Part shown: piece after piece, positions 51,999-61,890 of the stretch
Layout: the number at the start of each line of letters is the position of its first letter
Numbering within the stretch: position 1 is the first letter of the stretch
Notes under the pieces: generated by a model
The model's database searches: none
What the model saw: the letters and a program-made list of their open reading frames with translations, nothing else
Told to the model about the DNA's origin: nothing
Made by a program: the position numbers and the translations under genes
Origin: Pseudomonas poae
GTDB taxonomy: Bacteria > Pseudomonadota > Gammaproteobacteria > Pseudomonadales > Pseudomonadaceae
DNA: 64,000 nt
Reading direction: 5' to 3'
NCBI RefSeq assembly: GCF_001439785.1
Contig: NZ_JYLI01000017.1
Location: 1-64,000 of the forward strand

Positions 51999-52901
51999 TT
52001 AGTGGCGGGTGTCGGAAGGGGTGTCGATGCCTGCGCCGGCGAATAATTGAGCAACATCGGCCGCATCGAAAAGATAACGCTGGTTACAGAACTGGCAGTC
52101 GATTTCGATATGGCCACCGTGTTCGACCACCAGATTCTGTGCATCTTCCAGGCCCAGGCTGACCAGCGCGTTGCCAGAACGCTCGCGCGAGCAGCTGCAG
52201 TGGAAGCGCAGGGTTTGCGGGTCGAACAGGCGCACGGCCTCTTCGTGATAAAGGCGGTGCAGGATGGTCGGGTTGTCCAGGCCCAGCAGCTCTTCAGCCG
52301 TGAGGGTGCCGGCCAGGGCGGTGAGATTGCGCCAGCTTTCGGCACGGTCATCGTCATCCTTGATGCGATCGGCCGGCAGTTGTTGCAGCAGCAGGCCACG
52401 AGCGCGCTTGCCGTCGGCGTTAAGCCAGAACCTGGTGCCGACTTGCTGGGACATCACGAAATAATTGGTGAAGCAGTCCGACAGCGTGTCGCCGTCGAGG
52501 TCGACAATGCCTTGATAACGCTGCCCCACAGTCGGGTCCACCGTCAACGCCAGTACGCCGTTGGGCATCAGGTCGCTCAGCGTGGCGTCAGGGGCGATCA
52601 GGTCGGCGTCGTAACGGGCCAGGCCCCGGATGTCGCGCTCGCTGGAACACTCGATCATCAACAAGGGAATAGGGCCATCGGAGCGGGCCTGCAAAATCAG
52701 TAAACCATCGAACTTCATGGTGCCCACCAGCAACGCCGCGGCCGCCATCAACTCACCGAGCAGTTGCGCAACCGGCTCCGGATAGGCGTGCTTGGCGAGG
52801 ACTTCGGCATAGCTGCGCTCCAGCGAGACCAGTTCGCCGCGGGCGTCGCTCTCGTCGAAGATGAAGCGTTGAGTGAAGTCGGTATCCGGTAGATCAGTCA
52901 T
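51999..52901 (-). CDS. hslO: Redox-activated chaperone Hsp33
   Basis: Hsp33 is a cytoplasmic holdase switched on by oxidative unfolding. The C-terminal zinc site that senses oxidants is complete: CSC within [14 protein letters not shown] and CQFC within [16 protein letters not shown] 52901 ([20 protein letters not shown]) gives 300 residues, the usual length; nine extra codons are open upstream without a better ribosome site. It lies next to pckA as in other pseudomonads. Confidence 0.95.
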   Translation of the reverse strand: MTDLPDTDFTQRFIFDESDARGELVSLERSYAEVLAKHAYPEPVAQLLGELMAAAALLVGTMKFDGLLILQARSDGPIPLLMIECSSERDIRGLARYDADLIAPDATLSDLMPNGVLALTVDPTVGQRYQGIVDLDGDTLSDCFTNYFVMSQQVGTRFWLNADGKRARGLLLQQLPADRIKDDDDRAESWRNLTALAGTLTAEELLGLDNPTILHRLYHEEAVRLFDPQTLRFHCSCSRERSGNALVSLGLEDAQNLVVEHGGHIEIDCQFCNQRYLFDAADVAQLFAGAGIDTPSDTRH

Positions 52902-53026
52902 AGGTTTGGGTATCTGAATTGATGACAAAATGATTACAAAATTTATAAAATTAAACGCTTTAGCACCATCTTGGTGCGGTTTTCTCCTGGAAACAGAGAA
53001 CTTACTAGAGCGAAGAGGGACAGTTT

Positions 53027-53830
53027 ATGAACAATCCGGGTTTGTTCCAAGCCAAGTGGAACCTCCGGCGATGGGCTCTTTGCAATCTACTCGCTATCGG
53101 ACTGCTGTGTTTTTGGCTGTGGCCCACGGGCCAGATGCTATGTGTGTTTTTCGACGAATGGCTGTTTCACCTGCTCAATGATCCGCTGGCGACCAGCGCA
53201 ACCTGGCTGCATGTGTGGGCCGTGGCCAGTCTGCGCCCGTTTGATGCGGTGGTTGGGCTGATTTTGCTGGCCCTGCTGGTTCGCGGTGACTGGGTATTCA
53301 AGGCGGTGCAGGTACGCCAGGCGTTCTTTGGCTTTCTCGGCATTCTGCTGTTGCTATTGTTTATCCGCATGCTGTTTTCCAAACTCGCCGCGCACATGGG
53401 CTGGCAGCACAGCAGCCCGTCGATGGTGATCGGCGGTGCCGTGCAGATGAGCGACTACTTCCCAGGGCTTGAGAAAACCTGGGAGCTGAAGGACCGTTCG
53501 AGCCAGAGTTTCCCGGGGGACCATGCGTCGGTGCTGCTGATCTGGGGCATGTTCATGACCGTGTTTGCCCGCAGCATCGGCCAGGTGCTGGTGATCTGGG
53601 GCCTGGCGCTGCTGTTCATGATGCCGCGCCTAGTGGCGGGCGCGCACTGGGGGCAGGACGACTATATCGGCGGCGTGTTGCTGGCGTTGCTGGCATTGGG
53701 GTGGGGCTATTACACACCGTTTGCGGCGAAGGTGTCGGGGGCGTTGCTGCGCGTGACGGCGCCGATCTTCGGGTTGCTGGGTAAGCTGCCGGTGATCGGG
53801 CGATTGAGTGTCATACGACAAACTGCGTAA
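53027..53830 (+). CDS. PAP2-family membrane phosphatase
   Basis: This 267-residue protein has five or six membrane helices and the PAP2 catalytic motifs KDRSSQSFPGDHA (with the proton-donor histidine) and RLVAGAHWGQDD (with the nucleophilic histidine and an acidic partner). The motif order matches lipid phosphatases related to LpxT and LpxE. Substrates may be undecaprenyl pyrophosphate or lipid A phosphates; sequence alone does not decide. It diverges from hslO across an AT-rich 125-bp gap. Confidence 0.88.
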   Translation: MNNPGLFQAKWNLRRWALCNLLAIGLLCFWLWPTGQMLCVFFDEWLFHLLNDPLATSATWLHVWAVASLRPFDAVVGLILLALLVRGDWVFKAVQVRQAFFGFLGILLLLLFIRMLFSKLAAHMGWQHSSPSMVIGGAVQMSDYFPGLEKTWELKDRSSQSFPGDHASVLLIWGMFMTVFARSIGQVLVIWGLALLFMMPRLVAGAHWGQDDYIGGVLLALLALGWGYYTPFAAKVSGALLRVTAPIFGLLGKLPVIGRLSVIRQTA

Positions 53831-53842
53831 CGCCGAGTATGT

Positions 53843-53936
53843 AATGTGAGAGGGGGCTTGCTCCCGATGAGGGATTGTCAGTGCATGCATAGGTGACTGA
53901 TACACCGCCATCGGGAGCAAGCCTCCCCCACATTTG
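53843..53936. repeat. BIME: pair of inverted REPs
   Basis: AATGTGAGAGGGGGCTTGCT and GGGAGCAAGCCTCCCCCACA face each other about 50 bp apart, the standard Pseudomonas REP pair, between the convergent PAP2 and hslR genes. Confidence 0.85.
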
Positions 53937-53955
53937 AACCACGAGATCAGCGCAA

Positions 53956-54363
53956 TCAGTCGTCATTGCCGCTGCCGCGAAACTTGAACAGATCGCGACG
54001 CTGCTTCTTGCTCGGCTTGCCATCCGTGGTCAGGCCTGACGCCCCGGCCTTGCGCATGGCTGCAGCGTTTTCACGCTTGGCGATGCTGGCCTCGGTCTCG
54101 GCGTACAGTGCCTGCGCTTCGGGAGCGCCACGACGTACGATGGAAAGCGCCTGCACCACAATGGTTTTTTCATCAAACCCTGTACGAATCTGAAACTCGT
54201 CGCCAACACGCGGTTCCTTGCCCGGCTTGCAGCGCTCGCCGCGATGGTGCACCTTGCCGCTTTCGATGGCAGCCTTGGCCAGGGCGCGGGTTTTATAGAA
54301 TCGCGCCGCCCACAGCCACTTGTCCAAACGGACCTTTTCTTCCTCTTCCTGCTTCTGAGCCAC
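53956..54363 (-). CDS. hslR: Heat-shock protein 15 (ribosome recycling S4 protein)
   Basis: HslR binds 50S subunits that still carry a stalled nascent chain and helps rescue them. The S4 RNA-binding domain is at about 10-70 (VRLDKWLWAARFYKTRALAK), and the C-terminal tail is basic (GKPSKKQRRDLFKFRG). I chose GTG 54363, which has GGGGAA seven bases upstream and gives 135 residues, matching the family; the open frame runs on to 54429 without a ribosome site. Confidence 0.93.
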   Translation of the reverse strand: MAQKQEEEEKVRLDKWLWAARFYKTRALAKAAIESGKVHHRGERCKPGKEPRVGDEFQIRTGFDEKTIVVQALSIVRRGAPEAQALYAETEASIAKRENAAAMRKAGASGLTTDGKPSKKQRRDLFKFRGSGNDD

Positions 54364-54479
54364 TTGAATTCCCCGCTCTGAAAAATGTCGCAACCTTACC
54401 GTCGAAACCCTTCGACGCATAAATCCCAAGGCTCACCTAAGATACGCCGGGTAGCACCCTGTTTTCGCGAGGATACGCT

Positions 54480-55259
54480 GTGACCGACTTCCCCACTTCA
54501 CTCACCTCGCCCAACCAGCGTTGCGTGGGTTGCCAGCAAAGCGAACCACTGAGCTTTGACTTTGCCTTCGCCTACCAGCCTATCGTAGACCTGCGCGATC
54601 ATTCCATTTTTGCCCACGAGGCGCTGGTGCGAGGCCCTCAGGGTGAAGGCGCCCTCTCGGTACTGAACCAGGTCAATGACAGCAATCGCTACCGCTTCGA
54701 CCAGCGCTGCCGCACCCAGGCCATCGCCCGCGCTGCGGCGCTGGATATGCAAAGCAATCTTTCAATCAATTTCATGCCCAACGCCGTGTACCGCCCTGAG
54801 CTGTGTATTCGCAGCACTCTGGACGCGGCCCGGGCGCACAATTTCCCGCTAAACCGGCTGATTTTCGAGACGGTGGAAAGCGAGTACGTCGATAACTATC
54901 GCCATTTGACGAATATTCTGCGTGAATACCGCGAATTCGGCTTCAAGACCGCCATCGACGATTTCGGCGCGGGCTATTCGGGGCTGAATCTGCTGGCCGA
55001 TTTCCAACCTGACCTGATCAAACTCGACATGGCGCTGATCCGCGATATCGACAAGGACCGTGTCCGTCAGGTGATCGTCCGGGGGATTGTCACAATCTGT
55101 GAGCAGTTGGGGGTTACTGTCATCGCTGAAGGCATCGAAAGTGCCGGCGAGCGCGACTTCCTGTCCGACTGTGGAATATTTCTGATGCAGGGCTACTGGT
55201 TCGCCAGGCCCGCATTCAACGCCCTGGCCAAGGTTGCTCCTCAAGCCTGGGCGAATTGA
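54480..55259 (+). CDS. rimA: RimA-type EAL phosphodiesterase
   Basis: This 259-residue EAL protein matches RimA of the P. fluorescens rimABK operon, which degrades c-di-GMP and controls ribosomal protein S6 glutamation by RimK. Residues expected for catalysis are all present: E47 of EAL, N97, E130 in IFETVESE, D160 and D161 in IDDFGAGYSGL, K181, and E217/E220 in AEGIE. A CxxC pair (C15, C18) lies before the domain. The start is GTG 54480 with GAGGA upstream. rimB follows after only 13 bp. Confidence 0.9.
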   Translation: MTDFPTSLTSPNQRCVGCQQSEPLSFDFAFAYQPIVDLRDHSIFAHEALVRGPQGEGALSVLNQVNDSNRYRFDQRCRTQAIARAAALDMQSNLSINFMPNAVYRPELCIRSTLDAARAHNFPLNRLIFETVESEYVDNYRHLTNILREYREFGFKTAIDDFGAGYSGLNLLADFQPDLIKLDMALIRDIDKDRVRQVIVRGIVTICEQLGVTVIAEGIESAGERDFLSDCGIFLMQGYWFARPAFNALAKVAPQAWAN

Positions 55260-55272
55260 CCGGTTATCTATA

Positions 55273-55755
55273 TTGAAGACATTTGACCATTTGACCGTTG
55301 TGGGTCTGCGTGAATGGGTGGCCCTTCCCGACCTGGGAGTGGCGGGCCTGCGCGCGAAGATCGACACCGGTGCCAGTACCTCGAGCCTGCACGCCACCGA
55401 TATCGAGCCGTTTGAGCGCGATGGTGCGCAGTGGGTACGTTTTACCGCGCACCTGGGCACGGTCGTGCAACTGCGTCATCGGCGCTGCGAGGCGCCGCTG
55501 GTGACCATGAAGACCATCAAGAGCTCCAACGGCCACGCGCAGGTGCGATACGTGATCAGCACCACGCTGGCGCTGGGTGATCGGGTATGGCGGGTGGAGT
55601 TCACCCTGGCTTGCCGCAAGGCCATGCGTTACCGCCTGTTGCTGGGCTCCAAGGCGCTGATTGACGGCCAATTGGTGGTCAGTCCCGGCGTCAAGTACGT
55701 TCAAGACAAGCCGGTGTTCCCGGTCTCTACTATTTCTGTCCCAGGTGCTGCATGA
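55273..55755 (+). CDS. rimB: RimB-type retropepsin-like protease
   Basis: RimB removes the glutamate tails that RimK adds to ribosomal protein S6. The retropepsin-like motif DTGA is at 31-34 in [17 protein letters not shown], and the closing [20 protein letters not shown] is typical of this family. The start is TTG 55273 ([15 protein letters not shown]), giving 160 residues; the ribosome site is weak, in keeping with coupling to rimA. Its stop overlaps rimK by four bases. Confidence 0.88.
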   Translation: MKTFDHLTVVGLREWVALPDLGVAGLRAKIDTGASTSSLHATDIEPFERDGAQWVRFTAHLGTVVQLRHRRCEAPLVTMKTIKSSNGHAQVRYVISTTLALGDRVWRVEFTLACRKAMRYRLLLGSKALIDGQLVVSPGVKYVQDKPVFPVSTISVPGAA

Positions 55756-56657
55756 AGATCGCTGTGCTGTCGCGAAACCCGCGTCTGTATTCCACCCGCC
55801 GCCTGGTTGAGGCCGGTACCGAACGTGGCCACGAAATGGTGGTGATCGACACGTTGCGTGCCTATATGAACATTGCCAGCCACAAGCCGCAGATCCACTA
55901 CCGGGGCAAGCCCCTGGAAGGGTTTGACGCAGTGATCCCGCGCATCGGCGCATCGGTGACCTTCTACGGCTGCGCGGTGCTGCGCCAGTTTGAAATGATG
56001 GGGGTGTTCCCCCTGAATGAGTCCGTGGCCATTGCCCGCTCGCGGGACAAGTTGCGCTCACTGCAACTGCTGTCGCGCCGGGGTATCGGCCTGCCGGTCA
56101 CCGGTTTTGCCCACTCGCCCGACGACATCCCCGACCTGATCGAGATGGTCAACGGTGCACCGCTGGTGATCAAGGTGCTGGAGGGCACTCAGGGCATCGG
56201 CGTGGTGCTGTGCGAAACGGCGACTGCGGCAGAGTCGGTGATCGAGGCGTTCATGGGCCTTAAGCAGAACATCATGGTGCAGGAGTACATCAAGGAAGCC
56301 GGTGGCGCGGATATTCGCTGCTTCGTGGTGGGCGACAAGGTGATTGCCGCGATGAAGCGCCAGGCCAAGCCGGGCGAATTCCGCTCCAACCTGCACCGTG
56401 GCGGCAGCGCCAGCCTGATCAAGATCACCCCGGAAGAACGCATGACCGCATTGCGCGCAGCGAAGGTGATGGGGTTGGCCGTGGCGGGTGTGGATATCCT
56501 GCGCTCCAACCATGGCCCCCTGGTAATGGAGGTGAACTCATCGCCAGGCCTGGAGGGAATCGAAACCACCACGGGCAAGGATGTGGCGGGGATCATCATT
56601 CAACATCTGGAAAAGAATGGTGGACCGAATATGACCCGGACCAAAGGCAAGGGCTGA
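55752..56657 (+). CDS. rimK: Ribosomal protein S6 glutamate ligase RimK
   Basis: RimK is an ATP-grasp ligase that adds glutamates to the C-terminus of ribosomal protein S6. In P. fluorescens this changes ribosome function and colonisation traits. The 301-residue protein shows the ATP-grasp core: [40 protein letters not shown], and the metal-binding [24 protein letters not shown] overlap with rimB shows one operon. Confidence 0.96.
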   Translation: MKIAVLSRNPRLYSTRRLVEAGTERGHEMVVIDTLRAYMNIASHKPQIHYRGKPLEGFDAVIPRIGASVTFYGCAVLRQFEMMGVFPLNESVAIARSRDKLRSLQLLSRRGIGLPVTGFAHSPDDIPDLIEMVNGAPLVIKVLEGTQGIGVVLCETATAAESVIEAFMGLKQNIMVQEYIKEAGGADIRCFVVGDKVIAAMKRQAKPGEFRSNLHRGGSASLIKITPEERMTALRAAKVMGLAVAGVDILRSNHGPLVMEVNSSPGLEGIETTTGKDVAGIIIQHLEKNGGPNMTRTKGKG

Positions 56658-56689
56658 AACCCCTCCTCCTCTGACACACCATAAAACCA

Positions 56690-56719
56690 AATGTGGGAGT
56701 AAGCCCTCTCCCACATTTT
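56690..56719. repeat. REP element
   Basis: AATGTGGGAGTAAGCC and CTCTCCCACATT form a REP stem followed by TTC. It lies between convergent rimK and envZ and may act as a terminator. Confidence 0.75.
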
Positions 56720-56735
56720 CAATCAGTGTTGTTGG

Positions 56736-58049
56736 TTAGACCGCATCTCGGGGCAGCATCAAACCAAGCGGCAAACGCACCCGTGCCTCCAGCCCACCGT
56801 CCGCACGGTTGCGCAGCTCAACATTGCCGCCATGCATCGACGCAATTCGCCGCACAATGGCCAGTCCCAGCCCGGTGCCCTTGCCACCACGGGCACGGTC
56901 GCCACGGGTGAACGGGTTGAAAATGCCTTCCAGTTCGGCGGGATCGATACCGGCGCCGCGGTCCATCACGCTCAGCACCACGTAGGGCGCCGTGCTATCC
57001 CCGGACACATATGCCGCCACCTCCACATCGGAACCAGCATGGTGCAAGGCATTGCCGATCAGGTTATTGAGCAAGCGCTTCATCGAAACCCTGCGCAACG
57101 CGAAGGGCTGGATCGGCTCAAGGCGCATGCGTACCTGTTCGCCGTTCTGGTTGTAGGGCGCCACGACTTCACGCACCAGGTCGGTCAGATCGACTTCTTC
57201 AACGACTTCATCACGGCCATCGCGGATAAACGCCAGGAACTGATCCAGAATCGCATCCATGTCCTCAATGTCGCGGACCATGTCGTCCGTCAGATCGGTG
57301 TGGTTGCCCATCAATTCAAGAGACAGCCGCAAACGCGTCAGCGGCGTACGCAGGTCATGGGATACCCCCGCCAGCATCAGCTCCCGCTCGCGCCCGGCCT
57401 GTTCGACGTCTTCCGCCATCTGATTGAACGCGCCGTACACCTCGGTCATCTCGCTGGGTGTGTCACTCACCGGCAGGCGCACGCTGCGTCCCTGGCCGAG
57501 CTGGCGGGCGGCGAATACCAGGCGTTTAAGCGGCTGGTTGAGCTGACGCACAAAAATCCACGCAGAGGCGGTGGAGAGCAAACCGATCGCCAGGAACCAG
57601 CCGAGCACGTTCCAGATCTTCTGCCCGCGTAACGGGTGCGGATACAGCGGTACCTTCAGCCAGTCTTCACCCAGACTCGGCGCACGCACCCACAGGGCTG
57701 GCGACACATGCATGCGCAAGCGCACCTCAGTGTCTTCACCGAGCTCGGCCTGCATCTGGCGCTGATAGATTTCGCTGTAGGGCCAATGTTGCTCGCCCTC
57801 CGGCACGCCCGCACCGGCAACACGCACCAGCGTGGCGGCCTTGGCGATCTTCTCGCGGTTTTCGGGGTCGGCCGCCCAGTAGGCACGCAGCGTCAGCGCG
57901 ACGCCGTGGCTGTATTGCCGGTCAACCAGCACGTCCTCGTTCATCAGCAGATAAACCAGTGTGAGTGCCTTGGAAAACAGAACGACGATCAACACCAGCC
58001 AAAGGGTGCGCGAGAAGAAACTTTGTGGGAACCACAATGGGGTTTTCAT
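56736..58049 (-). CDS. envZ: EnvZ-like sensor histidine kinase
   Basis: This 437-residue kinase has an N-terminal membrane helix (LWLVLIVVLFSKALTLVYLL), a periplasmic sensor to about 155, a second helix (VLGWFLAIGLLSTASAWIFV), a HAMP domain, the phosphorylated histidine in LAGVSHDLRTPLTRLRLSLE, and ATP-binding DRGAGI and GGKGTGLGLAI. With OmpR it senses osmolarity or envelope state. It lies 117 bp behind ompR on the same strand and is probably cotranscribed with it. Confidence 0.93.
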   Translation of the reverse strand: MKTPLWFPQSFFSRTLWLVLIVVLFSKALTLVYLLMNEDVLVDRQYSHGVALTLRAYWAADPENREKIAKAATLVRVAGAGVPEGEQHWPYSEIYQRQMQAELGEDTEVRLRMHVSPALWVRAPSLGEDWLKVPLYPHPLRGQKIWNVLGWFLAIGLLSTASAWIFVRQLNQPLKRLVFAARQLGQGRSVRLPVSDTPSEMTEVYGAFNQMAEDVEQAGRERELMLAGVSHDLRTPLTRLRLSLELMGNHTDLTDDMVRDIEDMDAILDQFLAFIRDGRDEVVEEVDLTDLVREVVAPYNQNGEQVRMRLEPIQPFALRRVSMKRLLNNLIGNALHHAGSDVEVAAYVSGDSTAPYVVLSVMDRGAGIDPAELEGIFNPFTRGDRARGGKGTGLGLAIVRRIASMHGGNVELRNRADGGLEARVRLPLGLMLPRDAV

Positions 58050-58166
58050 AAGAGACAGCTGGACACCTGGCAGGAAAAAGCAGCGCTCGCGGAATTGCAG
58101 ACGCCGAGCACCCCGTCGACCCTCAAGGGATCAAACGCCGGGATACCCGCGCCTGCAAATCATCGG

Positions 58167-58907
58167 TCACTTGGTCGCAGTGCCATCCGGCACAAACACG
58201 TAACCCACACCCCAGACCGTCTGGATATAGCGAGGCTTGGAGGGGTCCGGCTCGATCATTCGGCGCAGACGGGATATCTGCACATCGATGGAGCGCTCCA
58301 GAGCGTCCCATTCCCGGCCACGGGCCAGGTTCATCAGCTTGTCGCGTGTCAGCGGCTGGCGCGCGTTCATCACCAGGGCCTTGAGCACCGCGAACTCACC
58401 GGTGGTGAGCATGTGTACTTCGTCGCCACGCTTGAGTTCACGGGTCGCCAGCGACAGCTCGTAGTCGCCAAAGGTGACGCTTTCGTCTTCGCTGCCCGGA
58501 GCGCCCGGCACCGGCGGGGCCTGACGCCGCAGTACGGCCTTGACCCGGGCCATCAACTCGTCAGGGTTGAACGGCTTGGCCAGATAATCATCTGCACCCA
58601 GTTCCAGGCCCTTGATGCGACTCAGCTCGTCGCCCTTGGCGGTGAGCATGATGATCGGAATCTGGTTGTTCGCGCCACGCAGGCGTTTGCAGGCGGTGAG
58701 GCCGTCTTCGCCGGGGAGCATCAGGTCGAGTACGACCAGATTGAATACTTCTCGCCCCAGCAGGCGGTCCATCTGCTCGGTATTCGGCACCGCACGGGCA
58801 CGGTAGCCCTTGGAGTTGAAGAAGCGCTCCAGCAGGCTGCTCAGCCCCGGATCGTCATCAACGATGAGAATTTTTTCGCCTTCAGCAGTTTGTGCAGTGC
58901 TGCTCAT
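58167..58907 (-). CDS. ompR: OmpR-family response regulator
   Basis: This 246-residue regulator has the receiver acidic pair IVDDD, the phosphorylated Asp61 in VVLDLMLPGEDGL, and a winged helix with RVKAVLRRQAPPVP as linker and AVLKALVMNARQPLTRDKLM, RMIEPDPSKPRYIQTVWGVG typical of OmpR. It partners the kinase downstream. ATG 58907 follows GAGGAGC. Confidence 0.95.
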   Translation of the reverse strand: MSSTAQTAEGEKILIVDDDPGLSSLLERFFNSKGYRARAVPNTEQMDRLLGREVFNLVVLDLMLPGEDGLTACKRLRGANNQIPIIMLTAKGDELSRIKGLELGADDYLAKPFNPDELMARVKAVLRRQAPPVPGAPGSEDESVTFGDYELSLATRELKRGDEVHMLTTGEFAVLKALVMNARQPLTRDKLMNLARGREWDALERSIDVQISRLRRMIEPDPSKPRYIQTVWGVGYVFVPDGTATK

Positions 58908-59262
58908 TAGATGCTCCTCTTATCTCGGCGCGCATTATGGCCTAGCTGCCGTTATACGCACCGTGTGCATTGTTAGCAGATTTTTCCTCGACCACCAGCG
59001 GACCCGCGTCCTACAACCACCGGCGCAGTACCCCTCAAGGACAGAACGCTGGTTATAATGCGGCGCCGTCTTGCAGGGCAACGTCAGATCGTTTCCGGTT
59101 ACTGCCGGCTTTTTTTACCCGCTTGACGCGACTTTTTAGATTTCGAGGGTCAATTGGCTGCCTCTTGACCCAGGCAGCGGTGCCGGTCGGGCCGCTCAAC
59201 CAGTCTTGCCGGGCCTTGTTTTGCGGGCCTGCGCGCTGCTTTTCAGAATTTCAGGTGGTTTT
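58908..59262. other. Divergent region ompR / tex
   Basis: This 355-bp region should carry both promoters. A TATAAT box at 59054-59059 fits a plus-strand promoter for tex, though no good -35 box is visible. A T-run after TGCCGGC (59104-59118) may mark a leader hairpin. No gene seen. Confidence 0.5.
59054..59059 (+). promoter_or_regulatory. Possible -10 box of tex
   Basis: A perfect TATAAT is present within GGTTATAATGCGG. The corresponding -35 position (about 59031) has no TTGACA-like hexamer, so this is a tentative call. Confidence 0.4.
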
Positions 59263-61599
59263 ATGGACAGCATCAACAGCCGCATCGCCGAAGAACTAGG
59301 CGTACGCCCCCAACAGGTCGAAGCGGCCGTCGCTCTACTGGATGAAGGCTCCACGGTGCCTTTCATCGCCCGTTACCGTAAGGAAGTGACCGGCAGCCTC
59401 GACGATATTCAGCTAAGGCACTTGGAAGAACGCCTGCGCTACCTGCGAGAACTCGACGAACGGCGCATCAGCATCCTCTCCAGCATCGAGGAACAGGGCA
59501 AGCTCACCCCGCAACTTGAGCGCGATATCAAGCTCGCCGACACCAAGACCCGCCTCGAAGACCTTTACCTGCCCTACAAGCAAAAGCGCCGCACCAAGGG
59601 CCAGATCGCCCTGGAAGCCGGCCTCGGCGATCTGGCCGACGGCCTGTTCAACGATCCGTTGCTGAGCCCGGAAGCCGAAGCCGCACGCTTCATCGATGCC
59701 GACAAGGGCGTCGCCGACGTCAAGGCCGCTCTCGAAGGCGCCAAGTACATCCTCATGGAGCGCTTCGCCGAAAACGCCAACCTGCTGGAAAAACTGCGCA
59801 ACTACCTCAAGCAGGAAGCCGTGCTCAGCGCCCGCGTCATCGCCGGCAAAGAGGAAGAAGGCGCCAAGTTCCGTGATTACTTCGAGCACGACGAACCGCT
59901 CAAGAGCATGCCGTCGCACCGCGCGCTGGCCATTTTTCGCGGTCGCAACGAAGGCATTCTCAGCTCTGCGCTCAAAGTCGGCGACGAATTGCCGGGCACC
60001 ATGCACCCGTGCGAAGGCATGATCGGGCAACAATTCGGTATCCAGAACCAGAACCGTCCTGCGGACAAGTGGCTCGGTGAAGTCGTGCGCTGGACCTGGA
60101 AGGTCAAGCTCTACACCCACCTGGAAACCGACCTGCTGGGCGAACTGCGTGACGGCGCCGAAACCGAGGCGATCAACGTGTTCGCCCACAACCTGCACGA
60201 CCTGTTGCTGGCCGCCCCCGCCGGCCCGCGCGCCACCCTGGGCCTGGACCCCGGCCTGCGCACCGGTTGCAAGGTCGCGGTGGTCGACGCCACCGGCAAG
60301 CTGCTGGACCACGCCACCGTGTACCCGCATGTGCCGCACAACAAGTGGGATCAGACCCTCGCCATCCTGGCCGCACTGTGCGCAAAGCATTCGGTGGACC
60401 TGATCGCCATCGGCAACGGCACCGCCAGCCGTGAAACCGACAAGCTGGCCGCCGAGCTGATCAAAAAATACCCGGCCATGAAGATGACCAAAGTCATGGT
60501 CTCCGAGGCCGGTGCGTCGGTGTACTCGGCGTCGGAACTGGCGTCCAGAGAGTTCCCGGACCTCGACGTGTCGATCCGAGGCGCGGTGTCCATCGCCCGC
60601 CGCCTGCAGGATCCGCTGGCGGAGCTGGTGAAGATCGACCCCAAATCCATCGGCGTCGGCCAGTACCAGCACGACGTGTCGCAGCTGAAACTGGCGCGCG
60701 GCCTGGATGCCGTGGTGGAAGACTGCGTAAACGCCGTGGGCGTGGACGTGAACACTGCCTCCGTGGCGCTGCTGGCACGTATCTCCGGCCTCAACGCGAC
60801 ACTGGCGCAGAACATCGTCACCCACCGCGATCAGAACGGTGCGTTCAAAACCCGCGCCGCGCTGAAAAAAGTCGCACGTCTGGGTGAAAAAACCTTCGAA
60901 CAGGCTGCCGGTTTCCTGCGCGTCATGAATGGCGACAACCCGCTGGATTCGTCCGCCGTCCACCCGGAAGCCTACCCACTGGTGCAACGCATCGCCGCCG
61001 AAACCGACCGCGACATTCGCTCGCTGATCGGCGACGCCGCGTTCCTCAAGCGCCTGGACCCGAAGAAATACACCGACGAAACCTTCGGTGTGCCGACCAT
61101 CACCGACATTCTGCAAGAGCTGGAGAAACCCGGTCGCGACCCGCGTCCCGAGTTCAAGACCGCCGAATTCCAGGATGGCGTCGAAGACCTCAAAGACCTG
61201 CAGCCGGGCATGATCCTCGAAGGCGTGGTGACCAACGTGACCAACTTCGGCGCGTTCGTGGACATCGGTGTGCACCAGGACGGCCTGGTACACATCTCCG
61301 CGTTGTCGGAGAAGTTCATCAAGGACCCGCGCGAAGCAGTCAAGGCCGGTGACGTGGTCAAGGTCAAGGTCATGGAAGTCGACATCCCGCGCAAACGCGT
61401 GGGCCTGTCGATGCGCATGAGCGACACCCCCGGCGAGAAAGTCGACGGTGCACGCGGCGCGCGTCCGGGCTCGGCACCGCGTCAGTCGCAGAATCGCTCG
61501 GAAAACAGCCAACCGCGCAAGGAAACCGCAACCGCGGCGCCGACCAACAACGCCATGGCCTCGCTGTTCGCCAACGCCAAGCAGTTGAAGAAACGCTAG
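59263..61599 (+). CDS. tex: Transcription accessory protein Tex
   Basis: Tex is a nucleic-acid-binding protein conserved in bacteria and required for normal expression of some virulence genes. ATG 59263 ([20 protein letters not shown]) follows GGTGG and gives 778 residues, the family length; the frame is open upstream to 59206. The order is an N-terminal helical region, a YqgF-like nuclease fold ([20 protein letters not shown]), paired helix-hairpin-helix motifs ([20 protein letters not shown]) and a C-terminal S1 domain ([20 protein letters not shown]). A low-complexity tail follows. Confidence 0.95.
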   Translation: MDSINSRIAEELGVRPQQVEAAVALLDEGSTVPFIARYRKEVTGSLDDIQLRHLEERLRYLRELDERRISILSSIEEQGKLTPQLERDIKLADTKTRLEDLYLPYKQKRRTKGQIALEAGLGDLADGLFNDPLLSPEAEAARFIDADKGVADVKAALEGAKYILMERFAENANLLEKLRNYLKQEAVLSARVIAGKEEEGAKFRDYFEHDEPLKSMPSHRALAIFRGRNEGILSSALKVGDELPGTMHPCEGMIGQQFGIQNQNRPADKWLGEVVRWTWKVKLYTHLETDLLGELRDGAETEAINVFAHNLHDLLLAAPAGPRATLGLDPGLRTGCKVAVVDATGKLLDHATVYPHVPHNKWDQTLAILAALCAKHSVDLIAIGNGTASRETDKLAAELIKKYPAMKMTKVMVSEAGASVYSASELASREFPDLDVSIRGAVSIARRLQDPLAELVKIDPKSIGVGQYQHDVSQLKLARGLDAVVEDCVNAVGVDVNTASVALLARISGLNATLAQNIVTHRDQNGAFKTRAALKKVARLGEKTFEQAAGFLRVMNGDNPLDSSAVHPEAYPLVQRIAAETDRDIRSLIGDAAFLKRLDPKKYTDETFGVPTITDILQELEKPGRDPRPEFKTAEFQDGVEDLKDLQPGMILEGVVTNVTNFGAFVDIGVHQDGLVHISALSEKFIKDPREAVKAGDVVKVKVMEVDIPRKRVGLSMRMSDTPGEKVDGARGARPGSAPRQSQNRSENSQPRKETATAAPTNNAMASLFANAKQLKKR

Positions 61600-61890
61600 G
61601 GGTCAAATCAAAGTCGTGCGCGTACCCGCGCGCAAGACTTGTCGCAAAAGCACAGGGCACCTTCGTTGCCCTATAGCTCCCCACCCTCGATTTGAGTTAA
61701 TTTCGGCGCTGCAATCACAGCGTCGGAATTTTCTTGATGCGCTGTAGCCCAATTCATGGAGCGATGGAGGCTTTTTCAATGCAGGTCACCTCGATTCAAA
61801 ACCAGGCGATAACGCCAGTTTCCACTTCACCCTTGTAGACCGTCCTGCCCACCCCCATATTGGGGCGACTGACGCGTGAAGGAATCCAAC

